A stretch of DNA of 36,579 nt from DATAFT01 sp035544635. Its GTDB lineage: Bacteria; Acidobacteriota; Thermoanaerobaculia; Multivoradales; Multivoraceae. The stretch spans positions 1 to 36,579 of the forward strand of contig DATKDQ010000245.1 of NCBI GenBank assembly GCA_035544635.1, read 5' to 3'. A program made the translations under genes and the position numbers. The notes beneath the pieces were generated by a model that saw only the letters and a program-made list of their open reading frames with translations, ran no database searches and was not told the origin of the DNA. Below, piece by piece: positions 20,933 to 27,688 of this stretch (within the stretch, counting starts at the first letter, position 1; each line of letters starts with the position of its first letter).

Positions 20933-21868
20933 GTGCTAACGTCCAAACCGGCCTTGGCCACTCGCACCAGCTCTCCCCCTCGACAGACGGCACGCGCGCG
21001 GCGAGCATCGTTGGCGCGAGCGTTGGTCCTGCTCGGCGTCGCCGCCGCGGCCATCCTGGGTTATGCGGCGCTCACCGCGAACGGCCGCGGCGGGGCGGCG
21101 GGACCGGCCGGGGTTGCCGCAGCGACGTCCCGGCTCCGCGCGGAGAGACCCGCCCCCGAGCGCCTGCGCGTGCGGGTGCTGGCCTCGTTCCCGCACGACA
21201 CCGCGGCCTACACCCAGGGGCTGGTGTGGGATGCCGGCGCGTTGCTCGAGAGCAGTGGAGGATACGGCCAGTCCTTCGTGCGGAGGTGGCGGCCAGGAAG
21301 CGACCATCCGCTCGTTGAGCAGCGCCTCCCCGGCCACATGTTCGCCGAGGGTCTGGCGGTGGTGGGGGAGCGCGTGATCCAGATCACCTGGCGCGAGGGC
21401 GTCGCGCTCTATCGCGATCGAGCCACGCTCGAGGAGATCGACCGCCGCAGCTACGAAGGCGAGGGATGGGGGTTGTGCTGGGACGGCCAGCGGCTGATCA
21501 TGAGCGACGGCAGCGACACGCTGACGCTGCGCGATCCGGAGAGCTTCGATCCTTCAGGCAGCGTGGTGGTGCGCACCGGCACGGTGCCGTTGGCCAACCT
21601 CAACGAGCTCGAGTGCGCCGAGGGCTGGGTCTACGCCAACCTCTACGGCAGCGACCAGATCGCACGCATCGATCCGGCCAGCGGGCAGGTCGCCGCGCTG
21701 ATCGACGCCTCGGATCTCCTCACCCCCCGTGAGCGCGCCGGCGGCGCCGAAGTGCTCAACGGAATCGCATACAACGCCGATACCGAGACGTTCTTCCTGA
21801 CCGGCAAGCTGTGGCCTCGCCTCTTCGAGGTGGTGTTCGAGCCTGCGGCAGGTCCGGTTCGACCATGA
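20933..21868 (+). CDS. Glutaminyl-peptide cyclotransferase (glutamine cyclotransferase family)
   Basis: The plant/bacterial type of glutaminyl cyclase is a five-bladed beta-propeller that converts N-terminal Gln of peptides to pyroglutamate. The 311-residue product has a basic N-terminus, then a hydrophobic segment (about residues 28-46), which makes it a signal anchor or signal peptide and places the enzyme outside the cytoplasm. Family segments are FPHDTAAYTQGLVWDAGALL, FAEGLAVVGERVIQITWREG, GEGWGLCWDGQRLIMSDGSD, NLNELECAEGWVYANLYGSD and LNGIAYNADTETFFLTGKLW. The GTG at 20933 is the first start after the preceding stop; a TTG just before the hydrophobic segment is possible. Cotranscription with the HELLH protein hints at joint processing of exported peptides, which is an inference. 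Confidence 0.9.
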   Translation: MLTSKPALATRTSSPPRQTARARRASLARALVLLGVAAAAILGYAALTANGRGGAAGPAGVAAATSRLRAERPAPERLRVRVLASFPHDTAAYTQGLVWDAGALLESSGGYGQSFVRRWRPGSDHPLVEQRLPGHMFAEGLAVVGERVIQITWREGVALYRDRATLEEIDRRSYEGEGWGLCWDGQRLIMSDGSDTLTLRDPESFDPSGSVVVRTGTVPLANLNELECAEGWVYANLYGSDQIARIDPASGQVAALIDASDLLTPRERAGGAEVLNGIAYNADTETFFLTGKLWPRLFEVVFEPAAGPVRP

Positions 21869-21922
21869 CCAGGGCGGGCCGCCCCCCGTTCCGCCCTTTC
21901 AGCCGACGCAAGGAGCCCGTTC

Positions 21923-22930
21923 ATGAGCGAGTGGTTCGTCGCCGTCGAGGGTAGGCAGCAGGGACCGTTCTCCGAGCAGGAGGTGCTGGATCGGATCCGC
22001 AGGGGACAGCTCGGGCGCAGCGCCCACGTCTTCACGCACGGCATGGCCGACTGGGAGCCGATCGCGGCACGTCCGCCGTTCTCATCCGCGCTCGGCGCGA
22101 GCGTGTCGCCGCCGCCGCCGCCACCGCGCACCGCCGCGCACGAGATCGACTACGAAGTCGTCGGGCAGGAGATGCAGTTCGTGCAGATCACGCTCGATCC
22201 GGGCGAGGCGTGCATCGCGGAGGCGGGCAGCTTCATGTTCATGGATCCCGCCATCCAGGTGGAGACCATCTTTGGCGACGGCAGTGGGCAGGGGGGTGGA
22301 GGCTTCATCGGATCGCTGCTGCAAGCGGGCAAGCGCGTCCTCACCGGGGAGTCGCTGTTCCTGACGGTATTCGGTAACGGGGGCTCGGAGCGCCAGCAGG
22401 TCGCGTTCGCGGCGCCCTATCCCGGAGCGATCGTCCCGCTCGACCTGCGGCGGCACGGCGGCTCGATCCTGTGCCAGAAGGACGCGTTCCTGTGCGCGGC
22501 GAAGGGGGTCGGCGTCGGGATCGCGTTCCAGCGCCGGATCGCGGCGGGTCTCTTCGGCGGCGAGGGGTTCATCCTGCAGCGGCTCGACGGCGACGGACTG
22601 GCGTTCGTCCATGCCGGCGGCACCGTGGTCGAGAGGACGCTGCACGCCGGCGAGACGCTGCGGCTCGACACCGGCTGCCTGGTGGCGTTCGAGACCACCG
22701 TGCGGTACGACGTGCAGATGGTGAGCGGCATCAAGACCGCGCTGTTCGGCGGGGAAGGGCTGTTCTACGCCGCGCTCACCGGCCCCGGGAAGGTGTGGAT
22801 GCAGTCTCTGCCGTTCAGCCGACTGGAGAGCCGGGTGTGGGCGGCGGCGCCCCAGGCCGGCGGCAACCGCAAGGGTGAAGGCTCGCTCTTGGGTGGGCTC
22901 GGCGATCTGGTGATGGGTGACCGCAGGTGA
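21923..22930 (+). CDS. GYF_2 and AIM24 domain protein
   Basis: This is a 335-residue protein with two recognisable parts. Residues 1-55 match the bacterial GYF_2 domain, a protein-interaction module (WFVAVEGRQQGPFSEQEVLD, then GMADWEPIA). A Pro-rich linker follows. Residues about 72-310 are an AIM24/TIGR00266-type double beta-helix domain (DYEVVGQEMQFVQITLDPGE, AEAGSFMFM, GESLFLTVF, PGAIVPLDL, GLFGGEGFILQRLDGDGLAF, GIKTALFGGEGLFYAALTGPG). The start ATG has a strong AAGGAG 7 nt upstream, unlike the leaderless-looking starts nearby. No signal peptide is seen. The biochemical role of bacterial AIM24 proteins is not established. It is convergent with the small gene at 22960, 29 bp away. Confidence 0.92.
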   Translation: MSEWFVAVEGRQQGPFSEQEVLDRIRRGQLGRSAHVFTHGMADWEPIAARPPFSSALGASVSPPPPPPRTAAHEIDYEVVGQEMQFVQITLDPGEACIAEAGSFMFMDPAIQVETIFGDGSGQGGGGFIGSLLQAGKRVLTGESLFLTVFGNGGSERQQVAFAAPYPGAIVPLDLRRHGGSILCQKDAFLCAAKGVGVGIAFQRRIAAGLFGGEGFILQRLDGDGLAFVHAGGTVVERTLHAGETLRLDTGCLVAFETTVRYDVQMVSGIKTALFGGEGLFYAALTGPGKVWMQSLPFSRLESRVWAAAPQAGGNRKGEGSLLGGLGDLVMGDRR

Positions 22931-22959
22931 GCGGGCGGCGTCGAGGAACCGCAGCCCGA

Positions 22960-23226
22960 TCAGCCGACCGGTGCTTCGACCTTGAGCATGCGACCCCACG
23001 CGACCCTGAGGGTGTCGGGCAGGTCGAGCTCGGCGAAGATCTCGCGAACCTCGTCGCGGCTCACGTACGCCCAGATGTCGTCCCACTGCGCGTACCGCAG
23101 TAGGTACGAGATCGCCCAGGCACGCCGCGAGCGATCGTCCCCGGACAGGATCGATCGCAGCTGCGTGTCGGTCAAGTCCTGATCGGGAAAGAAGTAGAGC
23201 GGCGGGTGTGGCGCGGTGCCCTTCAC
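22960..23226 (-). CDS. Small conserved-looking protein, unknown function
   Basis: The 88-residue product has no membrane segment or signal peptide. Its middle and end read SYLLRYAQWDDIWAYVSRDE, VREIFAELDLPDTLRVAWGR, which looks like a compact helical domain. Comparable short proteins often lie beside nucleotidyltransferase or antitoxin genes, but no such partner is next to this one. I chose the GTG at 23226 because a good promoter stands just upstream; the frame stays open to 23355, but the extra residues are basic and unlike a conserved domain. I cannot assign a function. Confidence 0.65.
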   Translation of the reverse strand: MKGTAPHPPLYFFPDQDLTDTQLRSILSGDDRSRRAWAISYLLRYAQWDDIWAYVSRDEVREIFAELDLPDTLRVAWGRMLKVEAPVG

Positions 23227-23233
23227 GCCGATC

Positions 23234-23261
23234 AGTATACCGGCCTGCCCGGTCAAGGCAA
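23234..23261 (-). promoter_or_regulatory. Promoter TTGCCT-16-TATACT, leaderless position
   Basis: On the minus strand the -35 TTGCCT (23261-23256) and the -10 TATACT (23239-23234) are 16 bp apart. The -10 ends 7 nt before the GTG at 23226. This is the best-formed member of the leaderless set, since both hexamers are recognisable. Confidence 0.6.
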
Positions 23262-23332
23262 GCCCCCGGGTGAGCTTGCGCGAGCGGGAGGAACGGGCGT
23301 GCGAGCGGCCACCGGATCGCGCCGGCCATCCC

Positions 23333-23361
23333 TTGACCGGCCTCCGGCGGTACACTAGATT
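23333..23361 (+). promoter_or_regulatory. Promoter of tRNA-Gly(CCC)
   Basis: TTGACC (23333-23338) and TAGATT (23356-23361) are 17 bp apart, placing the start near 23368, about 14 nt before the tRNA. An alternative -10, TACACT (23351-23356), would be only 12 bp from the -35. TTGACC also serves as the likely -35 before the gene at 30384. Confidence 0.6.
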
Positions 23362-23381
23362 GCGACGCTCAGACGCACCGG

Positions 23382-23457
23382 GCGGGCATAACTCAGTTGG
23401 TAGAGTGCAAGCTTCCCAAGCTTGATGTCGCGGGTTCGAGTCCCGTTGCCCGCTCCA
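23382..23457 (+). tRNA. tRNA-Gly (anticodon CCC)
   Basis: A complete cloverleaf is visible. The acceptor stem GCGGGCA pairs with TGCCCGC, the D arm is ACTC/GAGT, the anticodon stem is CAAGC/GCTTG with loop TTCCCAA, and the T arm carries TTCGAGT. CCA is encoded (23455-23457). It reads GGG codons. It lies 75 bp before alanine dehydrogenase. Confidence 0.97.
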
Positions 23458-23531
23458 CCTTCACTTCCGGCGCGCCGCGTTCCTGACACCGCGCGCCTGC
23501 ATGCGCTGGCCGTTCCGCCGAATCGGACATC

Positions 23532-24659
23532 ATGAGGATCGGCGTCCCCAGGGAGATCAAGGACCAGGAGTTCCGCGTCGGGCTCCATCCCGCCGCCGTG
23601 CACGTGCTGCGCGAGGCTGGGCACGACGTGGTGGTCGAATGCGGGGCCGGGGTCGGCAGCGGCATCACCGACCGCGACTACTCGGAGGCGGGGGCGCGCC
23701 TCACTGGGGAGGCTCGAGCCATTTATGGTGAGTCCGAGCTGGTGGTCAAGGTCAAGGAGCCCCTGCCCTCCGAGTACGACCTGCTGCGCCCCGGACAGAT
23801 CGTCTTCACCTTCCTCCACCTCGCGCCGCTTCCCGGGCTCACCGACGTCCTGCTCGAGAAGCACATCACCGGCATCGCGTACGAGACGATCGAGGATCGC
23901 AACGGGCGACTGCCGCTGCTGACGCCGATGTCGGAGATCGCGGGGCGCATGGCGGTCATGGTCGGAAGCTTCTACCTACAGCGCAACTTCGGCGGGCGCG
24001 GCGCTCTCCTCTCGGGCGTTCCCGGCGTGCCACCCGGCGACGTCGCCATCGTCGGCGGTGGAGTCGTGGGCTGGAACGCGGCCAAGGTAGCGGTCGGGCT
24101 CGGTGCCCGCGTCGCCGTGCTCGACACCAACCTGGACCGCCTGCGCATGTTCGACGATCTCTTCCACGGCGAGGTGACGACGCTGGCGAGCAACCACCAC
24201 AACCTGGTCGCCGCGATGCGACGGGCCGATATCGTGATCGGCGCGGTGCTCATCCCCGGCGGCTCGGCACCGAAGCTGATCACGCGCCAGATGCTCAAGG
24301 GCATGAAGGATCGCTCGGTGATCGTCGACGTCGCGGTCGATCAGGGCGGTTGCGTCGAGACCAGCCGTCCGACCACGCACTCCGACCCGGTGTTCGAGGT
24401 CGAGGGCGTGATCCACTACTGCGTCGCGAACATGCCGGGCGCCGTGCCGCGAACCGCCACCTTCGCGCTCGACAATGCCACGCTGCCCTACATCCTGACG
24501 CTCGCCAACCGCGGCCTCGCCGGCGCGGTGGCCGCCGACCTGGGATTCGCGAAGGGCGTCAACACCTACGCCGGCGCGCTCACCTGCAGGCCGGTGGCTG
24601 AGTCGCAGGGCAAGCCCTACCGCGAGCTGGGCGAGCTCCTGTTCACCAGCAGCCGGTAG
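23532..24659 (+). CDS. ald: Alanine dehydrogenase
   Basis: Ald interconverts L-alanine and pyruvate plus ammonia with NAD. The 375-residue length is standard. Catalytic and substrate residues fall at the family's usual positions: Arg15 (EFRVGLHP), Lys75 (VKVKEP), His96 (FTFLHLAP) and Asp270 (VDVAVDQGGCVET). The nucleotide-binding loop is IVGGGVVGWNAAKVA, with Trp where Thr or Met is common. NMPGAVPRTAT and LPYILTLANRG are typical of the C-terminus. The start ATG at 23532 has no obvious ribosome-binding site. It could share the tRNA-Gly promoter by read-through. It ends 62 bp from the convergent RluD-type gene; that gap is GC-rich and holds no convincing terminator. Confidence 0.97.
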   Translation: MRIGVPREIKDQEFRVGLHPAAVHVLREAGHDVVVECGAGVGSGITDRDYSEAGARLTGEARAIYGESELVVKVKEPLPSEYDLLRPGQIVFTFLHLAPLPGLTDVLLEKHITGIAYETIEDRNGRLPLLTPMSEIAGRMAVMVGSFYLQRNFGGRGALLSGVPGVPPGDVAIVGGGVVGWNAAKVAVGLGARVAVLDTNLDRLRMFDDLFHGEVTTLASNHHNLVAAMRRADIVIGAVLIPGGSAPKLITRQMLKGMKDRSVIVDVAVDQGGCVETSRPTTHSDPVFEVEGVIHYCVANMPGAVPRTATFALDNATLPYILTLANRGLAGAVAADLGFAKGVNTYAGALTCRPVAESQGKPYRELGELLFTSSR

Positions 24660-24721
24660 CTGCCGCGGGTGGCCCCTCGCGGCGGCGTTGCGGCCCTCGG
24701 CGCCGCGCGCCGCGCCATGCC

Positions 24722-25729
24722 TCAGCGGCCCGGCGGCTGCAGCTGCTGCGGCGTGATCTCGTGCCACAGCTCCCGGAGATCCGGCGGAATGGGCGCTTCG
24801 ACCGCGATCTGGTCGCCGGTCACCGGGTGGGGAAGGGTGAGCCTCCAGGCGTGGAGCGCCGGGCGCGGAAAGTCGCGGAGCCGGCGCCGACGCTCGGGCG
24901 GGAAGCCTCGCCAGCGCGCCTCGCCATAGATCGGGTCGCCGACGATGGGGAGCCCGCGGCTCTTGAGGTGGACACGGATTTGATGGGTGCGGCCGGTACG
25001 CAGGTCGAGCTCGAGGGCCGACAAGCCATCGCGGGTCGCCAGGGTACGGTAGAGGGTGAGCGCGGGCCGTCCCCGCGGCCGACCGGCCTCGGCCCGCGCC
25101 GCCGTCATGCGCTTGCGCTCCCGCGGGTCGCGCGCGATGCTGGCATCGATCGACCCGCACGGCGGATCTGGCGTTCCGTAGACCACCGCGAAGTAGAGCT
25201 TGCCCACCTCGCGCGCGGCGAACGCCGAAGTGAGGCGCCGGTACGCCTCGGCCGTGCGCGCGACCGCGAGCGCTCCCGACGTGCCGAGGTCGAGTCGATG
25301 GACGATGCCGGGGCGCCGCGGATGGCCGACCGCGGCGATCTCGGGGTAGCGCGCGAGTAGGAAGTTGGCGAGCGTGCGGTCGGCGCGCCCGGCGCCGGGA
25401 TGCACGGCGACGCCCGGGCTCTTGTCGACGACCACGAGGTGCTCGTCCTCCCAAAGCACCTGCAAGGGACCCGCTTGCGGCTCGAGCGCGGCCGTCAGGG
25501 GCGACGACTCCAGCCGGCACTCGATGGTCTCGCCGGCGGTCACCGCCTGCGCCGGCCGCAGCGCCGGAGCGCCGTCGATCGTGACCCGGCCCTCGCGGAT
25601 CCAGCGTTGGACCCGGCTGCGGGTCTGGTCGAGCCGGCGGGCGACGAAGAGATCGAGCCGCAGCCCAGAGTCCCCGGCGGCCGCCGCAAAGCGGCGGGCC
25701 TCGCCGTCGGCGGGGGCGCCGCCGCTCAA
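24722..25729 (-). CDS. RluD-family rRNA pseudouridine synthase
   Basis: RluA/RluD-family enzymes make pseudouridine in 23S rRNA, and some act on tRNA. The 335-residue product has an N-terminal S4 domain (about 20-75: LRLDLFVARRLDQTRSRVQR), then the catalytic domain with WEDEHLVVVDKSPGVAVHPG and HRLDLGTSGALAVA, catalytic Asp147. The C-terminal motif is RTGRTHQIRVHLKSRGLPIVGDPIYG. The start appears to be TTG at 25729, 40 bp after lspA; a GAGG stretch lies about 10 nt upstream. Pairing of lspA with an RluD-type gene is common in bacteria and supports the call. RluD is the most likely subfamily given the S4 domain, but specificity is not readable. Confidence 0.93.
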   Translation of the reverse strand: MSGGAPADGEARRFAAAAGDSGLRLDLFVARRLDQTRSRVQRWIREGRVTIDGAPALRPAQAVTAGETIECRLESSPLTAALEPQAGPLQVLWEDEHLVVVDKSPGVAVHPGAGRADRTLANFLLARYPEIAAVGHPRRPGIVHRLDLGTSGALAVARTAEAYRRLTSAFAAREVGKLYFAVVYGTPDPPCGSIDASIARDPRERKRMTAARAEAGRPRGRPALTLYRTLATRDGLSALELDLRTGRTHQIRVHLKSRGLPIVGDPIYGEARWRGFPPERRRRLRDFPRPALHAWRLTLPHPVTGDQIAVEAPIPPDLRELWHEITPQQLQPPGR

Positions 25730-25769
25730 GGTCAGCGCCTCGTTCCGGAGGTCCGCGCCCTCTCTCCGG

Positions 25770-26279
25770 TCACGGGGTCTCGGGCTCCGCCGGCCGGCGG
25801 ACCCACAGGGCGTCGATCGAGAGCAGGACGATGCCGACCGTGATCGCGCTGTCGGCGGCGTTGAAGGTCGGCCAGTGATGTGTGCCGACGTAGACGTCGA
25901 TGAAGTCGGTGACCGACCCGCTCATCACGCGGTCGACCAGATTGCCGATCGCACCGCCGAGGATGAGTGCGAGCGAGAAGAGGACGACGCGGTTGTTCTC
26001 GGGCGTGCGCCAGAAGTAGTAGAGGACCAGGCCGAGCGCGACCAACCCGAGCAGAGTCAACGCCAGCACGCCCAGCGAGCTCGAGCCGGCCGCAAATAGC
26101 CCGAACGCGACCCCCGTGTTCTCGACCAGGACGAGATCGAGGAACCCCGGGACCACGGTCAGCGGCGGACGCCCCGCCAGGGCGTTCTCGGCCAGGTGCT
26201 TCGTCCACTGATCGAGTACCAGGACGGCGAGGGAGACCAGGCCGAGTCTCGCCTTGAGCTGGGACACCGGCGTGCGCAT
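25770..26279 (-). CDS. lspA: Lipoprotein signal peptidase (signal peptidase II)
   Basis: LspA is an inner-membrane aspartic peptidase that removes signal peptides from prolipoproteins. The 169-residue product has four transmembrane segments. All five family boxes are present: DQWTK (from Asp23), ENTGVAFG, the segment LILGGAIGNLVDR with catalytic Asp116, VTDFIDVY, and WPTFNAADSAI with catalytic Asp143. The ATG at 26279 is preceded by a TATCAT element 9 nt upstream. acpS lies upstream with a 21-bp gap, and the RluD-type gene lies downstream. Likely substrates include the lipoprotein encoded at 31836 in this window. Confidence 0.97.
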   Translation of the reverse strand: MRTPVSQLKARLGLVSLAVLVLDQWTKHLAENALAGRPPLTVVPGFLDLVLVENTGVAFGLFAAGSSSLGVLALTLLGLVALGLVLYYFWRTPENNRVVLFSLALILGGAIGNLVDRVMSGSVTDFIDVYVGTHHWPTFNAADSAITVGIVLLSIDALWVRRPAEPETP

Positions 26280-26288
26280 CGCGTTCAG

Positions 26289-26294
26289 ATGATA
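26289..26294 (-). promoter_or_regulatory. Candidate -10 element TATCAT before lspA
   Basis: In the 21-bp gap between acpS and lspA, TATCAT ends 9 nt before the lspA ATG, with no Shine-Dalgarno sequence. It could start an lspA-RluD transcript inside the larger operon. No -35 is seen. Confidence 0.35.
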
Positions 26295-26300
26295 GCTCGT

Positions 26301-26690
26301 TCAGGACTCGAGCACGGCCACCGCGGCGGCGTGGCCGCGCTCGTGCGTGATCGACACGTGGACGCGGACGACGCCCAGGTCGCGCGCACGCCGCAGCGCC
26401 CCGTCGTGCAGGCGCACCGCCGGCCCCTGGTCCGCCGCGCACCGCACGATCTCGACGTCGCGGAAGGCCGCGCCCCGGCCCCATCCAGTCCCGAGCGCCT
26501 TGAGCACGGCCTCCTTGGCCGCGAACAGTCCGCCGACGTGCTGCACGAAGGCCACGGTTCCACTGTGGCGGAGCACCTCGCCCGGACGGCAGATGCGGTT
26601 GAGGAACCGGCGCTGGTGCCGGTCCAGGATGTCGCTCAGGCGCGCCAGCTCCACCAAGTCGAGGCCGACGCCGACGATCCGTGCGCTCAT
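26301..26690 (-). CDS. acpS: Holo-[acyl-carrier-protein] synthase
   Basis: AcpS transfers 4'-phosphopantetheine from CoA to acyl carrier protein. The 129-residue length is normal. The Mg-binding Asp11 lies in GVGLDLVEL and Glu60 in LFAAKEAVLKALGTG, matching Asp9 and Glu58 of the E. coli enzyme. The C-terminal HVSITHERGHAAAVAVLES is the family's strand-turn. The ATG at 26690 overlaps the thiE stop as ATGA, so the two are translationally coupled. The longer frame upstream runs through thiE in another frame and is not coding. Confidence 0.95.
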   Translation of the reverse strand: MSARIVGVGLDLVELARLSDILDRHQRRFLNRICRPGEVLRHSGTVAFVQHVGGLFAAKEAVLKALGTGWGRGAAFRDVEIVRCAADQGPAVRLHDGALRRARDLGVVRVHVSITHERGHAAAVAVLES

Positions 26691-27331
26691 GGGTGGCGCG
26701 CTCCTTCCGTGCGCGGGTCGGGAAACAGCCGATGGGCCTCGGCGACGAACGACCGTGCGCGCTGGGGGTCCAGGAACGCGCCGATGGCGGCCACGCCGGC
26801 GGCACCCGCGGCGGCGATCTCCGGCAGGCGCTCGAGCGTGACGCCGCCCAGCGCCAGGACCGGAACACCCAGCGCCGCGGCGCGCGCCAGTCCCTCCGGT
26901 CCGACGGCCGGAAGCGCCGTGGTCTTGCTGGTCGGCGGGTACACCGGTCCGAACGTCACGTAGTCTGCCCCCGCGTCGCGAGCGAGCTCCACCTCGTCCG
27001 AGCGATGGGTGGAGGCGCCGACCACTAGACGCGGGAAGCGGTGGCGCAACCGCGCGATCGGAACTCCGCGCGACGGAAGATGCACGCCTCGAGCTCCGAT
27101 CGCGAGCGCGATGTCGGCGCGTCCGTTGACCAGCAGGGTGACTCGCGAGGAGAGCGCGGCGGCGACGCCCTTTCCGGCGACGAGTAGAACGCGGTCGGCG
27201 AGGTCCTTCTCGCGGAGCTGCAGAGCATCGACGCCGGCCGCGGCGAGCGCCGCGGACCACGCCGGCAGCTCGTCGCCGCACGGCGTCGAGCGCTGGCTGA
27301 TAGCGAGCGTTCTAGGTACGAAGCGACTCAC
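26687..27331 (-). CDS. thiE: Thiamine phosphate synthase (ThiE-like)
   Basis: ThiE joins hydroxymethylpyrimidine diphosphate and thiazole phosphate to make thiamine phosphate. The 214-residue TIM barrel shows ALQLREKDL near residue 37, LLVNGRADIALAIGARGVHL, ASTHRSDEVELARDAGADYV, TFGPVYPPTSK, and VPVLALGGV near the phosphate-binding end. The start is a GTG at 27331 inside the end of the upstream membrane-protein gene (20-bp overlap). No other thiamine gene and no TPP riboswitch are seen. TenI, a related thiazole tautomerase, is the main alternative. Confidence 0.9.
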   Translation of the reverse strand: MSRFVPRTLAISQRSTPCGDELPAWSAALAAAGVDALQLREKDLADRVLLVAGKGVAAALSSRVTLLVNGRADIALAIGARGVHLPSRGVPIARLRHRFPRLVVGASTHRSDEVELARDAGADYVTFGPVYPPTSKTTALPAVGPEGLARAAALGVPVLALGGVTLERLPEIAAAGAAGVAAIGAFLDPQRARSFVAEAHRLFPDPRTEGARHP

Positions 27332-27566
27332 GCGACCGCCGCCGCTCGAGCCAACCGAGAAGGTCGTGGGCCCCCCACACCAGGTGGACGAGTCCGAAGC
27401 CGCTCACTGCGCCCCTGACAATCGGCGCTCCGAGCATTGCACCCAGCCCCAGCGCGCCCGTGGGACCCGCCAACCGCTCCCACGCGGCGCTCCACGGCAC
27501 GACGACCAGAAAGAAGCCCGCCTCCGCGCAGTAGAGGACGAACAGCAGATGGAGAAGCCGGCGCAC
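27312..27566 (-). CDS. Small membrane protein upstream of thiE
   Basis: The 84-residue product has two to three hydrophobic segments: RRLLHLLFVLYCAEAGFFLV near the N-terminus, a Gly/Ala-rich middle (GALGLGAMLGAPIVRGAVSG), and FGLVHLVWGAHDLLGW near the end, followed by a basic tail. I do not recognise the family. I chose the GTG at 27566 because TACAAT stands 8 nt upstream and the membrane helix starts at once; an open frame continues to 27653 but adds a basic, uninformative stretch. It overlaps thiE by 20 bp, so it probably leads the thiE-acpS operon. Confidence 0.65.
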   Translation of the reverse strand: MRRLLHLLFVLYCAEAGFFLVVVPWSAAWERLAGPTGALGLGAMLGAPIVRGAVSGFGLVHLVWGAHDLLGWLERRRSRESLRT

Positions 27567-27574
27567 CCGGCCGG

Positions 27575-27580
27575 ATTGTA
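27575..27580 (-). promoter_or_regulatory. Candidate -10 element TACAAT for the thiE operon
   Basis: TACAAT on the minus strand ends 8 nt before the GTG at 27566. The same hexamer is the rnpB -10. There is no clear -35 and no Shine-Dalgarno sequence. It lies in the 122-bp gap after the FecR-like gene; I see no TPP riboswitch core in that gap. Confidence 0.5.
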
Positions 27581-27688
27581 CGTGACACGACGGCCAGCGC
27601 TGCCTGCGCGAAGCATCGTGTTGCAGCGAGGCGTTACGGCGACCTAGGTTCACCCCGGCGTCGGTGCCCGCACGTGAGTGACGTTCGC

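Noticed and set aside
23393..23864. Minus-strand open frames with GLEPATSSLGSLHSTN and GNGTRTRDIKLGKLALYQLSYA
   Set aside because: They are antisense translations of tRNA-Gly(CCC), also a known artefact.
27567..27688. Possible TPP riboswitch upstream of the thiE operon
   Set aside because: The conserved CUGAGA and the GAUCUGGAUAAUGCC-type core are absent on the minus strand.
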